NCBI GenBank assembly: GCA_022376515.1
Contig: WTXI01000275.1
Span: 1-47,787, forward strand
DNA length: 47,787 nt
Origin: Lactifluus volemus
Taxonomy: Eukaryota; Basidiomycota; Agaricomycetes; Russulales; Russulaceae
Direction of reading: 5' to 3'
The notes under the pieces are model-generated. The model saw only the letters and a list, made by a program, of their open reading frames with translations, ran no database searches and was not told the origin of the DNA. The translations under genes and the position numbers were made by a program. Below, in pieces: positions 22,614-34,794 of this stretch; position 1 is the first letter of the stretch, and each line of letters opens with the position of its first letter.

Positions 22614-23229
22614 GTCTCCTCGACTCTAAATCCGGGTGGTAGCAAGAGAGGGAAGTGGACACAAAGCGTGGGGGGGGAGATGTGTGCAAAGCTCTACACG
22701 TAGCACGGTTATTTGAGGTAGATAACGCGGATCATATGATTGATTGTTCAACCCGACTCGGGGAATGGAGGTTGATCGGATCCGAGCTCCAAAAGGACAA
22801 CGGGTCATTAAGAAAGACACGCACTTTCTTTCCGTCAGAGAGACTTTTAAGAGACAACGAAGGATGCTGTTACAGACAGATGCCGTGTCGACTGGTTTCG
22901 ACTCGCCAACTCGCTGCACTCCTCGGAAAACGCGCGGTGCTGCGTGGGAAAGTCGTGCAAATCGCACGCCCATTTGCGCGTTCTTATTATTCACAGATCC
23001 TGCCAGAAACAGCGTCTTCTCGTCTGGGTGGGACACTCGGGTATCTCTGCGACAGGCCAACGAAAATGGGGAGCACTTCAACTTTCTGACTCATGAGTAG
23101 GACTGGACCTCCACCATAAGTCGATGCACGGCCCGGTTCGGTGGCCCGCCGCACGCTCGGATGCTGACGATGCTATAATTCAGCCATCAGTGACCCCTTT
23201 GTGCTACGTACTACTCCTTTGTGGTCTCC
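22614..23229. other. Intergenic interval upstream of glycerol kinase
   Basis: About 600 bases separate two divergently oriented genes and probably hold both promoters. Open frames here show no recognisable domain. Confidence 0.4.
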
Positions 23230-24469
23230 ATGAGCCCTATTCTTCATGCACGACCGCTTTTACATCCTTGGAAAAGGAACTTGTCTACGTTTCCCACTTG
23301 GAACAGCCTCCTCTTTCCTAGTGCACAGAACAGTCACATTGTTGCGCCAGTCATGGTCAATGAAACACGGGAAGAAGTAGATCGCTTTGTCCATACCTCA
23401 TCTTTCAGTCCTCGGGAGTGTACTAGTCAACGGCTTCTGTCTTGCTTGCATTTGACCAAGGACCTGCCATATAAAATGCATCAGGATTTGCGTCACATTA
23501 TCAATGAGCATCGTCACTGCCGTATTCGAGCAGAAGGAACGCACACCACGATTCGCGGTCGCACCACAACGCCCAGTGAAACTTTTTCTTACCTGCAAAT
23601 TGATTTAGGATACCGGTTCAACTTGAACTATGAAGATAATATCGGATCAATGGCGCATTACCTGTCAATCATGGTCAAAGATATCTTTCATGCGCTGACA
23701 GGGAAAGATGTGGTGTGCCGCCTGGAACCACACGCAGATCGCAATGTTGTCGTTACTGATCTTGCCTACAAAGTTGATGATATGATCAAAATCCTATGGG
23801 ACAACGAATCATTCAAGGTCTTTAACCAGCTTGTTGGGGAACTCATGGACGATCTGAGACACGGATCAAGGCTAGAACCATACCCCCAGACAGTCCCAAC
23901 TAAGTACAAAAGCTATACAGCCACGTTGGGTAAGGTTTGTGTTTTTACTTGTCTCAGTAGCCTGGTATCTGATTCGTGTCTATCTATAGTTGTCCTACCA
24001 TGCAACGGAAATTCAGCCCCGGGCCCGTTGGGCAGTCCTGTACAATGGACTCAATTACGTCATCATTTATATCCCTCGATCGACAGAAAGACCTATTTTT
24101 TATTGCTCACCAGTCTTGGACTTCTGCCTCAAACCTGGTAGTCCACAGGAACCTGCAGTCCAGACCCAACCTCCTATTTGGAGCCTCTTAGTCTATATGT
24201 TGCTCACAGAGGCCTTCGACATCAGTGACAACACTCTTTGTGAAACATTTGGCCTTTCTGTCCCCATGGGAGGGACATCCTTGTCAGATCTGAGGATTCC
24301 GCACAGTGCTCAAGGATTCAAACACTCAGAAACACTCAAGACAACCTATGAAGCTGATGAAGGTAAAGGTGACTCGGGGAGGCTTGCAAAGGTCAGAAAA
24401 CCACTCCTCTTCTTTCTCTCTCATGACACTGATAAATCTTGGAAGGCCCCAGATCATTCACTGTTTTGA
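23230..24469 (+). CDS. Unrecognised two-exon protein, 394 aa
   Basis: Exons 23230-23934 and 23990-24469 join in phase 0 through a 55-base intron, giving 394 residues. I do not recognise a domain with confidence. Visible features are a mixed alpha/beta segment (YLQIDLGYRFNLNYEDN), a Lys/Tyr-rich run before the splice, and after it a compact hydrophobic stretch (RARWAVLYNGLNYVIIYIP) followed by WSLLVYMLLTEAF. This resembles, at a general level, the region that precedes degenerate protein-kinase-like domains in expanded agaric families, so it may be a truncated member. No catalytic kinase motif follows. The C-terminal 30 residues could belong to another exon structure. Start alternatives are ATG 23230 and ATG 23353. 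Confidence 0.45.
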
Positions 24470-24899
24470 CAATTATCCAATGGCCCTCTTGCCCATTCAA
24501 AGATCCCAATCTCAAGGTGGCAGGTAGTGTTGCCACGGTCCAGTCTGGTGCTGCTCGAGTTGACACCAGAGCAACGGAGTTCCCATCTCAGGACTTGATT
24601 AGCTTGATTGTCTAACCCATCGTTGTTTAACTCACGTGCTTGTGTTTTGGTAGCCGTTTTGTGGTAAAATGGTGTCTGTCATGTTGTGGGTACATTATCT
24701 ACTGGAAACATGTCCTATATATATTTATGGTGCTTGTGATACTACTCAAGCACATTCGCGGCACTAACTCACATGGAGTGGAGCCTGAGGCCCGAGGATT
24801 GAGGCAAAATTTGTGTGCAAGTCCCAAGTAGCACCTGGTCACGCGTCAATGGTGTCCTTACCCCTCTAGCGCCTTTAAACATAGTAAGTGTGGTGGTTG
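24470..24899. other. Intergenic interval with a fragment related to the 35 kb foldback
   Basis: At 24525-24575 the sequence GTGTTGCCAC and then CTGGTGCTG resembles the arm of the foldback element at 35240-35427, but I see no second arm here. Nothing else is recognisable. Confidence 0.35.
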
Positions 24900-25090
24900 T
24901 GGCCGCCTGTCAAGAAGAATCGACGTAGAGGGAGAAGATCATTTTCCACCTATAAATAGTCATCTTAATCAACGATGATGCCCGATCGTAAACATACATA
25001 CGGGGATCGCTACGTCTACACCTTAGTTATGATAATGGCGCACAGGGCAGTGATCCGTAACTGTGGGCATTGGAGTTGGCGATGATAGTG
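24900..25090 (-). pseudogene. 5' remnant of a BTB gene
   Basis: On the minus strand a relict first exon starts MPTVTDHCPVRHY near 25070 and quickly meets a stop. After the intron position the second exon begins VENDLLPLRRFFLTG (near 24945), matching VENTLFRIHRYFLTRDS of the short BTB gene, then coding similarity ends near 24900. The rest of the BTB fold is missing. It is flanked by DNA duplicated from the 12.8-14.0 kb region. Confidence 0.6.
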
Positions 25091-26050
25091 GGATAGTGGG
25101 TGCTGGGGCAAGTACAATCCAAATAAATAAATAAATACAGATGAGAGAGCACGTGTGCCTCTCGTCATCTCGCTGGAACTTGCATAGCTCTACAGAGTAA
25201 GTTAGATTAGAAGAGTACCCAAGCAGATTCTATGGTGTCCAACGGCGTCCGTCACGGTATCCTGGAATCGTTGAGGATACTACGACCGGAAATGTTAATC
25301 CTCATGTCCAATGCGTTGCAAGACGAGCACAGATCGCAAGCACAGATCGCACATAGCCAACGCAAGGTGTTAAACGCGTGGCTAAGAAGCACAGCTTGTG
25401 TGACCCAAAATGGAAGGAGTGCGTGCTCCGCGATGATTACTGTATATCGATGAGTTACGGCATTCGAACGCATGGTCACGTTATCCTAAGATGATCGATT
25501 GTCGCTGAATTTATTCGATTCTGTGTCAGTAACGAATACTAGCTTGCAATTTGGGAAGGTGACCCGAAGTTCCATCTGTACGTCTATTTCAAGTATCGGT
25601 ATTTGATGTTCTATAGATCGTTTCTCGATCTTTCTCACCGGAATCATTGAGCCCGGGCAACGCTACACACACGTGGACTTTGGATTTACCCTGTGAAAGC
25701 AGCGTTCGTAATAGCCTGAGGCTTATTCGGCTGTGAACGTCTGTACTTGCACCGGGTTTCGAGAAAACCAGAGGCAATGCATTCACCAATCTGGTACCAG
25801 GAAGCATTAATCGGATGAGACGGGGTAAGGAAGGGTCTCACCCGTAGCGGCGGTGAAGTATCATTACTCTCACCTCCCTCGACAATGTCCAGCTTTTTTT
25901 ATCACGTACTAGAACTTTCTTTCTTGATCCTCGCCGTGATCTCACGTAGTCCACGAGAAACTATCTCGCCGCAGTCGCGTATCAGGGATGGTTGTTTGTT
26001 TGTTTGACCCTGACCTGATTCCACAGTCCGTGAGCTGGGTGGAGGGACGC
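24960..26050. repeat. Segmental duplication, copy 2 (BTB upstream DNA)
   Basis: This is the partner of 12780-14030. Shared blocks occur in the same order and orientation, including CGTAAACATACATA near 24990, CCCAAAATGGAAGG at 25403 and CTGGTACCAGGAAGC near 25790. Confidence 0.5.
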
Positions 26051-26099
26051 TGGAGGCGTAACAACAAACGTCCCGCCACGGTGAGTCGTTGTACGATGT

Positions 26100-28200
26100 A
26101 CGCTGCTCTGAATGCCAGCTTGAGCAAGCGCCGGTTTCTCTCTAGCGCGTACATAGCAGACTCGGAGAGTGAGGAGTATACGAGAGCTCATCTCTCAGAG
26201 GCCAACCAAAAGTTAATCACAACACTCACTTTTCACGGCCAGTCCCTTCCTGGACCATCGCTGAGGATCCTGCTAGTGCACACGTGGCGGCCAGCGCAAA
26301 GTGAGTTCGAATCCGGAGGAGGGGTGGTTCCGGGTTCGAGCTACCCCGAGGCGCAAACTATCCCACAGCAATCCGGTTTCGTCTTGCCACCGTTGACGAG
26401 TGCGATGATCGCACCGCACCCGGCCAGGGGCATCCGGAATTTGATATTGCTGACTCGGGCCCTCCCAAAACGTGGGAAACGTTGGCGGGGCTTGTAAATT
26501 GTAGGAGACTGACATGGGTGAAATAACGTTACGAGAATACACATTACAGTCATATAACTGTAGTTTACGCTGGGAACAAGGCCAAGAACTGTGCCAGAGC
26601 CCGATTAGTTTGATACCTCATTGTATCCGTCCCTCACACCCGAAGTCGCCTCTACCGATCCGCGACTTACGGCTGTTGACGTCAGATGCTTATGGTGTCG
26701 TGGTTATGGCCATCAGTCGGTCTATTACTCAGTTCCAATACTACAAGCCAGCTGAATCCAGCGGAACCTCTCTGGATCACAAACAACTCGCGGCTGGTGG
26801 TAAGCGACTACGGTTTATTGAGTCACTCCTCCGGCTATATCAGGAAACAGCAAGGTCTCCTCATGCTGCATCAGGTAATTGGCATGTCAAGTTGGACTGG
26901 TGAAACCCACCTGACACATATGATAATGACAACATCAAGGCAGTAAATGCGCCAACAGAAGGCATTGAGGGATTTCTCTACCTGGCGCGCGTACTACGCA
27001 GACTTTGCGATGCAGCGGAACTCATGCGGAAACTCGTACCGAGAGATGGCCTATTGTAATTTGACAGCTTGCAGTACTCCTCAGCTAGAGGAACAATAGC
27101 CAGGTTAGTTGAGAACGACAGTCTGAGTTGGTCATCCCCATCTCGAGAAGCAAGCCTAGCTGTCATCCAAGGAATACAACCGTGTCCGCCGAACGTTGGA
27201 TTGTGGGAACCTCAACAGCTCCCGGGCCTGACGCGGTTTTACACGCAGTTAAACTCGAGGATTACTATCAGATTCTCGTACCTCAGTGCTATGATAGATC
27301 CGATGTGATTCCGCTGTGATTACCGAACTGAGTTCTCGGCGACACCAAGCATGGAAAATCGAAGTCGCAAATCACCGGAAGGAAAGTACCCGACATGACG
27401 AGTGAATGCGTCACGTAAGCGTCGCAAAGAAAGTTGGAAGCTATATTCCCTGGAAGGGTGATAGTGTGGATCAGGAGGTTGATGCAAGTAATGCTCGAAA
27501 CTGAGTGGCGCATCTGATTCAATGGGTCGAGGCCATCGTATGCAAGTCCGAACGCCACTGGAGTACAAGCTACCAGTGGTGCACATATTATTCGCTTTCT
27601 ACCGTGACACGCTGCCGAATTAGGCATGCACATCGTGTAACTTACTGATCATTCCTCGTACACCATCAGGGCTATGCGCATACGTTCCTGAGAAAAGTTG
27701 AAGGCGTTTCAAAAACGGTGTTTACTAGTGTTTACATCCAGTTTCTCACTGCGTCTCAGTGGCTGTGCTGTGCTGCTGTCTCGAAAATTTACGTACTTGA
27801 TAAAGTATTCAATCGCCGCCGAGGTCTGCAGTGGTCTTTTCAAGGGTCTTTTGTTGTTTCATAGCCGGTTATCACATCAAAGGCAAGGGACCTTTTTCTT
27901 GCGCCCATACAGGATGTGATCGGCAATGCTGAGCCGCTGCCTGTTGTAGGGGTGAAATGCCAAAAATGCCAAACAACCTTGCAATCGCCGCCTGGTTCAG
28001 GATCCGTGTTTGCCGGTGAATGCGATGTCTACAGAATCTATTACACTGGTACCTTCAATTTATCGGGCCAACTTGAGAGTCCTGCATCCGAGTCGACCCG
28101 AAATGAAGGCCTGAGACGACACTAGCTATTGATCGAGAGCAGAGGTCTTGTCTCAGTTAAGGTATCTCGAACTCTGGCCTTTACTAGGAAAATGGGCTCG
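26100..28200. other. Gene-poor interval upstream of the terpene synthases
   Basis: About 2 kb without a recognisable gene, RNA or repeat. Short open frames are frequent but none shows spliceable, domain-like coding sequence. Confidence 0.4.
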
Positions 28201-28206
28201 TACAGC

Positions 28207-28213
28207 TATATAA
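28207..28213 (+). promoter_or_regulatory. TATA box of the first terpene synthase
   Basis: TATATAA, 80 bases upstream of the ATG at 28287. The second synthase has an equivalent box at nearly the same distance. Confidence 0.5.
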
Positions 28214-28286
28214 GTGCCAGTGCTTCAACGGTTGTCCGTGCATACCAGTCCCACCGGGTCAAAGCAGTCTCGTTTATCTCACGACA

Positions 28287-29555
28287 ATGTCGAAGTTTTA
28301 TCTTCCCGACCCTCTTGCCCAATGGCCCTGGCCTAGAACGCTGAGCAAGCACTACACAGAGGTGAAACAAGAATGCGACGCTTGGTTGCAGAGCTTCGGA
28401 GCACTTGACGCCAAATCCCAAAAATCCTTTGATCTGTGTAACTTCCGTAAGCCGCCCGTCTTTTTGTTAACTTCGGGGAGTCTCACGGGATCCGTAGCCC
28501 TCCTCGGCTCACTCGTATACCCATTGCTCGATAAAGGTCTGTGCGTCAATATCAATTGAGATCGTGCTTTGTTTACGAATCCTCAGATGGCGTTCGCGTC
28601 GCCTGTGATCTCATGGTGCTCTTTTTCATCTATGACGAGTTCACCGACAAGGTCGACGGTGATGGCGCACGCGTCTATGCGGAGATGGTCATGGACGCTA
28701 TCAAAAATCCTCACAAAGAACGCCCACAGGGCGAGCCAAAGCTCGGCGAGATAACACGACAGTATGTCTACTGCGCCTCACATGAATGTATTTCATACTT
28801 AATTTGATCACGACCAGATTTTGGCTGCGTGCCATCAAGGTCTCAAGCCAGGCAGCTCAGGAACGTTTCATCAAAACGTTCGCAGAGTATGTGTACGCAG
28901 TGATCGACGAGGCTTCCGATCGTGCAAGGGGACATGTCCGAGGCATTGAAGACTATCTAAAGCTCACGCGGCTTACAGCCGGTGGATATCCGTCCTTCGT
29001 GGCTGTAGAGGCTGGTCTGAACATTCCGGATGAGGTCATGGCACATCCTGTCATGGAGTCGCTCTGTGCCTACGCTGCCGAGTCCCTCGTTCTCACAAAC
29101 GTACGGGTTTCTCTAAACTGACGCAGGAACATATGTCTAACCTATACAACCAGGACATGTACTCGTACAACATCGAGCAGGCTGCAGGGCATGGCGGTCA
29201 CAACATCGTGACCGTCGTCATGAACGAAAAGGGAGTGGAGCTAGACAGTGCACTCAAATGGCTCGGGGAATACCATGGACAAGTTTTGGCCAAGTTCCAG
29301 GCACAGTATTGCATGCTACCTTCATGGGGCCCTACGGTCGACCCCGACGTCAAGGCATTTGTGGAGAGATTGGCTTACTGGATCCGTGGGATAGACTCTT
29401 GGTCACTTGAGACGGAGAGATATTTGGGGTCGGAAGGACCAGAGATCCAGAAGCATAGGCTTGTCACTTTGCTCCCTAAAGTGACGAAGCCAGACGTGAC
29501 ACCCATGATGGCTCAACCTAGTAGTCACTGCCCAGATATAATGATCCTAGGATAG
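28287..29555 (+). CDS. Sesquiterpene synthase (class I terpene cyclase) 1
   Basis: Five exons (28287-28446, 28498-28536, 28587-28761, 28818-29100, 29154-29555) give 352 residues, the usual size of a basidiomycete sesquiterpene synthase. The metal-binding D(D/E)xxD motif is DEFTD within FFIYDEFTDK (exon 3). The NSE motif NDMYSYNIE spans the last splice site. A pyrophosphate-sensing RY pair is in ETERYLG near the C-terminus. The enzyme would ionise farnesyl diphosphate with Mg2+ and cyclise it; the product cannot be predicted here. All catalytic residues are present. It lies 1.4 kb before a paralogue with the same intron positions. Compared with the second gene, the C-terminus carries about 12 extra residues after TLLPKV. 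Confidence 0.92.
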
Positions 29556-29559
29556 GGTT

Positions 29560-30825
29560 TTTAATGAGGCGCATTTTCTTCATTGTAGTACAGTAGTTAT
29601 GAATTTGAGAAAATAGACATTTTATATCAGCGCTCCGGGATTATCGCAACCCAAGGGGTTCACGTCCCTTATACGTAAACCTAAAAATTTAGTTGCTGAC
29701 TCTGAAGCCCAGCTACGCGACGACTCCACGCTCACAGCCCATCTTTCAAACCTAGCTATCAATCAATCTGCGCCCAAATAACATCGCAAAGCATAGTACT
29801 GGTTTGGCACTTAAAACTACAACGGCAGACCTCAGGCTGAATTCCGAATCTCAGCGACTGCTCGGTTCTCGATGCCTGTCAAAAGATGACGCCAGTCAAA
29901 CTCAGTTTACTCACACCCGAAGCGCCCAGATACTACCCGTGACTTGGCTACTAGGTGCACTGAACTGCCAGCTTGTACCCACATTTACAAGTGGAATTTA
30001 ACTATGATAACAGTAACTGTTGATGTAGGGTGGTTATTCGCACTTGTCACGACGTAGTAGCTGCCGTGTTGGTTGTCGTCAGATATTGTATATCAGGATT
30101 GCCTGTACTACAGACAAGTGCCAGTACCGGTGGGCCTGGATTTGGGTTTGGGGCATTTATGGAACAATACAAACAAATATCCATCTGTTATTGGGCATTA
30201 TTCTGTTGCGATAAGAGCCTAATACGCATGTGGTGTAATGTCTCTTAATATGAGGGTCGAGAATAGGGAATGGAGTCCTTATTTAGCGCCCCCCAGGGCC
30301 GAAGGTCCGAAGAACCTATCTCACGGTCTCCCTGGCGGCGTGGCCCAAGCTGCGGAAAAAAAATATCCATTATGGGCACAAACATATAGATATCATCACA
30401 AGAAGGACCAGAATGACTCAAGATGACCGACAGATTTAAAGGGAAAAAAACCACGAGAAGTGTAATAGAAGTATGTAGTGATGGAGTTGTGTAGGGGATC
30501 GGTTCGGTTACCTGATGATAACCGGGCAGGGACGCTTTGTAATAACTTAGACTTATACAGTAGGTGCCGCTCCGCGTCATCTCAACAGCGTCAAATCGTT
30601 CACTTGTTATGTTGTTGACGCCGGTGAAATTTACACTACGTTACATGGCCTGAAACGTCGATCCGAGTCCGTACTAGTACTGGATGTATCTTCTCATTAT
30701 TTTGGGCTATAAATGGCAATTTTATATATGCCGCGCCTCACGCGTCACGGCCAGGCAACAAGTAGACTTTGTTCTCAGGATTCGTTAATTCAGTTTGTCA
30801 CCGGACTTGAGATTGGGCTTAGCCT
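29560..30825. other. Interval between the two terpene synthases
   Basis: About 1.3 kb with no recognisable gene. It should hold the terminator of the first synthase and the upstream region of the second. Confidence 0.4.
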
Positions 30826-30832
30826 CTCAGGC

Positions 30833-30839
30833 TATAAAA
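30833..30839 (+). promoter_or_regulatory. TATA box of the second terpene synthase
   Basis: TATAAAA, 87 bases upstream of the ATG at 30920. Confidence 0.5.
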
Positions 30840-30919
30840 CACTCGCCCTTTTGCCGTTCAGCGTTCAGGTCAGACATCTGTGCTTCCCCACTTTGCTTTC
30901 GATCCAAGTGCAGCCACCA

Positions 30920-32161
30920 ATGACGACCCTTCCTCAAGTTCATCTTCCCGACGTCCTAACTCTGGTACAATGGCCCACGCCTAGGAAGCTAAACCAGCAC
31001 TATGCGGAAGTCAAACTTGACTCCGACTCATGGTTGCGAAGCTTCGGAGCTTTCGACGACAGCTCGCAGAAAGCATTCGACAAGTGTAACTTCGGTCAGC
31101 TAGTGGCTTGTCTGTGATTTTCTTCTTAGCAACTAAAAAGGCACCCAGCACTCCTCTGCGGCCTCGGATATCCACTACTCGACAAAGGTTAGTCCGCATA
31201 TGGTGAATCACAGATGAGACATCTCTGACGAATAACCAGATTGTTTCCGAGCTGCTTGCGATCTCATGGCATTTATGTTCGCGGTCGACGAGTATACCGA
31301 CAAGGTCGACAGCGATGGTGTCCGCGTCAATGTAGACACCGTCATGGATGCACTTCGTAATCCTCACGTTGAACGCCCACCTGGGGAATCAAAGCTAGGA
31401 GAGATTGCACGACAGTGAGCCTACATCCTCCATGAGTCATCTCTATGTCTCATTGATTATGATCATCGATAGGTTCTCACTGCGTTGCATTGAGGTTACA
31501 AGTGTGTCGTCACAGAGACGATTCATCGCAGCATTCGAAGAGTATGTGCATGCGGTGATTGATGAGGCTGCCGATCGTGAAAAAGGGCGCATCCGTGGGA
31601 TCGCAGATTACCTTGAACTCCGAAGGTTGACAATCGGCGGCTACCCTTCTTTTCTGTGCCTGGAACTCGGTCTAGATATTCCAGACGACGTCATGGAACA
31701 CCCGGGAGTCAAGTCCTTGTTCAGCTTGCTCGCGGAGACCGTCGTATTTACTAATGTAAGTCATTCCACGTAGATGCGTACACCTGTCTGACAACGTGGA
31801 TCAGGATATGTACTCGTACAACGTCGAGCAGGCGAGAGGCGATAATCACAACATTATCGCCGTCGTCATGAAAGAAAAGGGAGTAGATCTGGATGGTGCG
31901 CTCACCTGGGTAGCGGCATCCTACGAAGAAGTCCTATCCAGATTCCAGGCGCAGCACCGCATGCTGCCTTCATGGGGACCTGCGATAGACGCTGCAGTTA
32001 ATGAGCTCGTGGAAAGGTTACGCTTTTGGATTCGTGGGCATGACTGCTGGTCCTTCGAGTCTGAGAGGTATTTTGGGACCGAAGGGGTGGAGATCCAGAC
32101 ACTGAGGTCGATGACCTTGCTCCCGAAAGTGAAGGTGACACCTGCATCTGTAGTGGCTTAG
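30920..32161 (+). CDS. Sesquiterpene synthase (class I terpene cyclase) 2
   Basis: Five exons (30920-31094, 31149-31187, 31240-31414, 31473-31755, 31805-32161) give 342 residues. Exons 2, 3 and 4 have exactly the same lengths (39, 175 and 283 bases) as in the first synthase, so the genes arose by duplication. The first motif is DEYTD in FAVDEYTDK and the NSE motif is NDMYSYNVE; the RY pair is in ESERYFG. Differences from the first copy are spread along the protein (for example FMFAVDEYTD against FFIYDEFTD), so the product may differ. The N-terminus has a few extra residues (MTTLPQVHLPDVL). No stops or frameshifts were found. Confidence 0.92.
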
Positions 32162-32164
32162 ACC

Positions 32165-33037
32165 TAAACTTGACCCGTTGATTCGACACATCCCTTTAGC
32201 GTAGATTCCTTTATTTTATATTGTGTTCAGATATATAGCCGATGATGATTATGGGAAAAAAGAGGCAGGCGGTCGCGATATCAGGGCTGAGTTGCATGGA
32301 GAAATCGCATATGCCTTTGTACCAGGCACAGCAGTGACGGCCGTGTCACGGCACAGGTCGTCAAGGTCAATCCTCCTAGCGCATGGGCGTGTTTGGTTGC
32401 AGTGGTTACCCGTAACATAGTAAGGTGGTCGATAGAACGGCGGAGAGTAAGTTGAGCGTGTGAGGTTACATTACACCCTGGGCCTCCACCTGTAGGGCGC
32501 GGCCGGGAAGAAGTCATGAAAGCGCCGGGAAAACAAAACGACTCGGATAAATATTTGATTTAGAAGCTCTATATGACTTGTACGGAACGATTTCATAGGA
32601 TACTACACCGGTACGGACGCCAGTGGGGCTCGCGGACATGGCATGTAGGTGAATTAGCATGACAGAGCCCCGCACGTTGCAGTTAGCGAGAGAGTTGCCT
32701 AAACTCGTCAAGCATTGAGACTTCTCCCAATGTGCCAATGGGAAAAAAAACTTGACGAATGGGCCCCGGAGAGGGAGTTCCGAATCATGGGGGGAGATTC
32801 GACATTTGGTGTTTATGGAAAGAACTTCTGCGCCATTGACGGGGGTTCCTGTACACAGTATGTGGACATTGTAAGAATGCGGCTCTTGTCAAGTGACCGA
32901 GACAACAGCTACGGAGTTTGTCGGAAACGGCTTCCGCAACTCGCAGCGGCCGAGCGCAGTGGGCGCTAAGCGCGGCATGTGGTCGCAATACATGTCCTGT
33001 CGACACAATCGCAACTTTGACACCTCCGCTGCACAAC
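32165..33037. other. Intergenic interval
   Basis: About 870 bases between the second synthase and the F-box gene. I see no gene or repeat in it. Confidence 0.4.
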
Positions 33038-34794
33038 ATGCCACTAGATTCATGTGCACTCGCCCTCCTCGACCTCCCAGCGGAGTTACTCATTCGTATT
33101 CTTTCGTATCTCTCTCTCATCGATTTGTGCGCTGTACAACGAACATGTCGCAAGATTCGCATCATCGTCGCCGACAGCATGTACCTTCAGTATATCTTAC
33201 TTGCTCAAATCAGTGGCGTTGACGACCACCTCCCTTCCGATTTCGCACTCCCCGAACGCATCAAGCGTCTGAGATACCACGAACAATCATGGAATAACTT
33301 ACAACTCAACGCCTTTCATAACTTTCCCTCCGACGTGGACCATTCCTATTCTCTTCAAGATGACTACTTGATCTACAACTTGAGGAAGTCAGCTGGCACA
33401 CTACAATATGGATACGTCGATCTTCGCTCTGCTGAGCCGAACGAGAAACTGCGATGGGTCAATATTTTTGTTGAACATATCTCCGTTCCAGTGGGGTTTG
33501 TGACAGCCGTAGACCATAATTTGGTCGTAGTCCTCAGGTATTGGGTCCCCTCTCATTTTCAGAGTGCGAGATCTCATGAGTTTTAGGACACAGTTTACCG
33601 ACTCTGGTGCAATTGTGGAGCTCTCATTCCTTGAATTTACGACAGGCACACCTCATCCCCTTTCCTCGAGGCACAACGTGCGGCTACCCGTAAATACCAT
33701 CCTTGATGTGGCCTACGCAGCTGTCGATATCCTTGGGGATTATGTCGTGACAACGGTGATGTCGGGACGCGACGTCTGTTGTCTTTACCTCGTCTCATGG
33801 AAATCGGGAGCCGTGACTCTTGTGAGTAACCTGTCCGTCCCTCTTGTTCATCTCCGGGCTCACGAACCTTCAAAGCTTCGCGAGATAGAATTGTTGCATA
33901 GGTTGACGCCATTTTGGGTTCCGAGGCTTGTGGTAATCGACAACAGCCTGATAATGCTGGTGAATTGCAAGATGACCAGCCTGGAGATTTGCAGGCTTGA
34001 GCTTGCCTCTCCAGACTCGGAACCGCGCCTGAAAACGGTGTGTTTACTCGAGTTTCCGGTTTTGCCCTTCTACGCTCTTGCCGTGTCAAAGGTCAGGAAG
34101 GAATGGATTCCGACCTCAGAATGCAACCCACTATCCCAACTCAGGCGGAAACGAGTCGTCCCTTTCCGTTCTTCCAAAGTCGGCACTATAGGACTCCTCC
34201 TCCTGGACCAGAAAATGACGTGCGCGGCCAGCGTTCGCGAACGGTCTAGATACTGGATGACCATCTCCGTCGCCTCACTCCTCGCTACCATCCCCCCTGA
34301 CTCGAACGATGTGCGCGCTATACCCTGGGCGGACTGGGGGCCAGCTGCGACGCGCATCTTCAAATATCCCCACAGATGGGGGAATATTCTACCGAAACCA
34401 GCTGGCCCTTTCTGGATCATAGGCTTCTCCCCTTTAGTGGTACGCGATTATGACCCTCTGCGAACACGACGGGCAAAGGCAAAGTCGACAGAAGAGGTCA
34501 TCACGTCGCACTCCCCATCGCTCTCTAGGCCTCCGGTGTTTTCCCCGACCAAAGAATTAGGCCATTACTGGGTGGCGGGTGAAGTGGAGACGCGCTTGCC
34601 GTTTCGCGACGTCGTGGAGAAGAATTTACGTCCGCAACAGTACATTGGGATTATAGCAGATAGAGAATGGATAATTGAGATTTCTGCCAGGGTACGTTTT
34701 TCCTCTCTGCGTTCATATTTGAACAGATTCTGATCTTGCATAGCCACAGGGTCAGGGAGCGGGGACTAATGTTGTCGTTTATCATGTAGGTTAG
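33038..34794 (+). CDS. F-box protein, 551 aa
   Basis: Three exons, 33038-33537, 33587-34691 and 34744-34794, stay in phase (552 codons with stop). The N-terminal F-box is LPAELLIRILSYLSLIDLCA followed by VQRTCRKIRII, at about residues 9-45. It should bind Skp1 in an SCF ubiquitin ligase. The remaining 500 residues resemble the beta-rich C-terminal regions common in agaric F-box families but show no clear LRR or WD repeat, so the target is unknown. The first intron uses the second of two possible acceptors, because the first would leave a 25-base intron. If the last intron is not removed, the protein ends at 34733 with a different tail of about 14 residues. Confidence 0.75.

Noticed and set aside
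26295..26345. Two TTCGA-type B-box motifs
   Set aside because: No matching A box or cloverleaf at a plausible distance; they look like chance.
28287..32161. A full terpene biosynthetic cluster
   Set aside because: No P450, oxidoreductase, transferase or transporter lies adjacent; only the two synthases can be supported.
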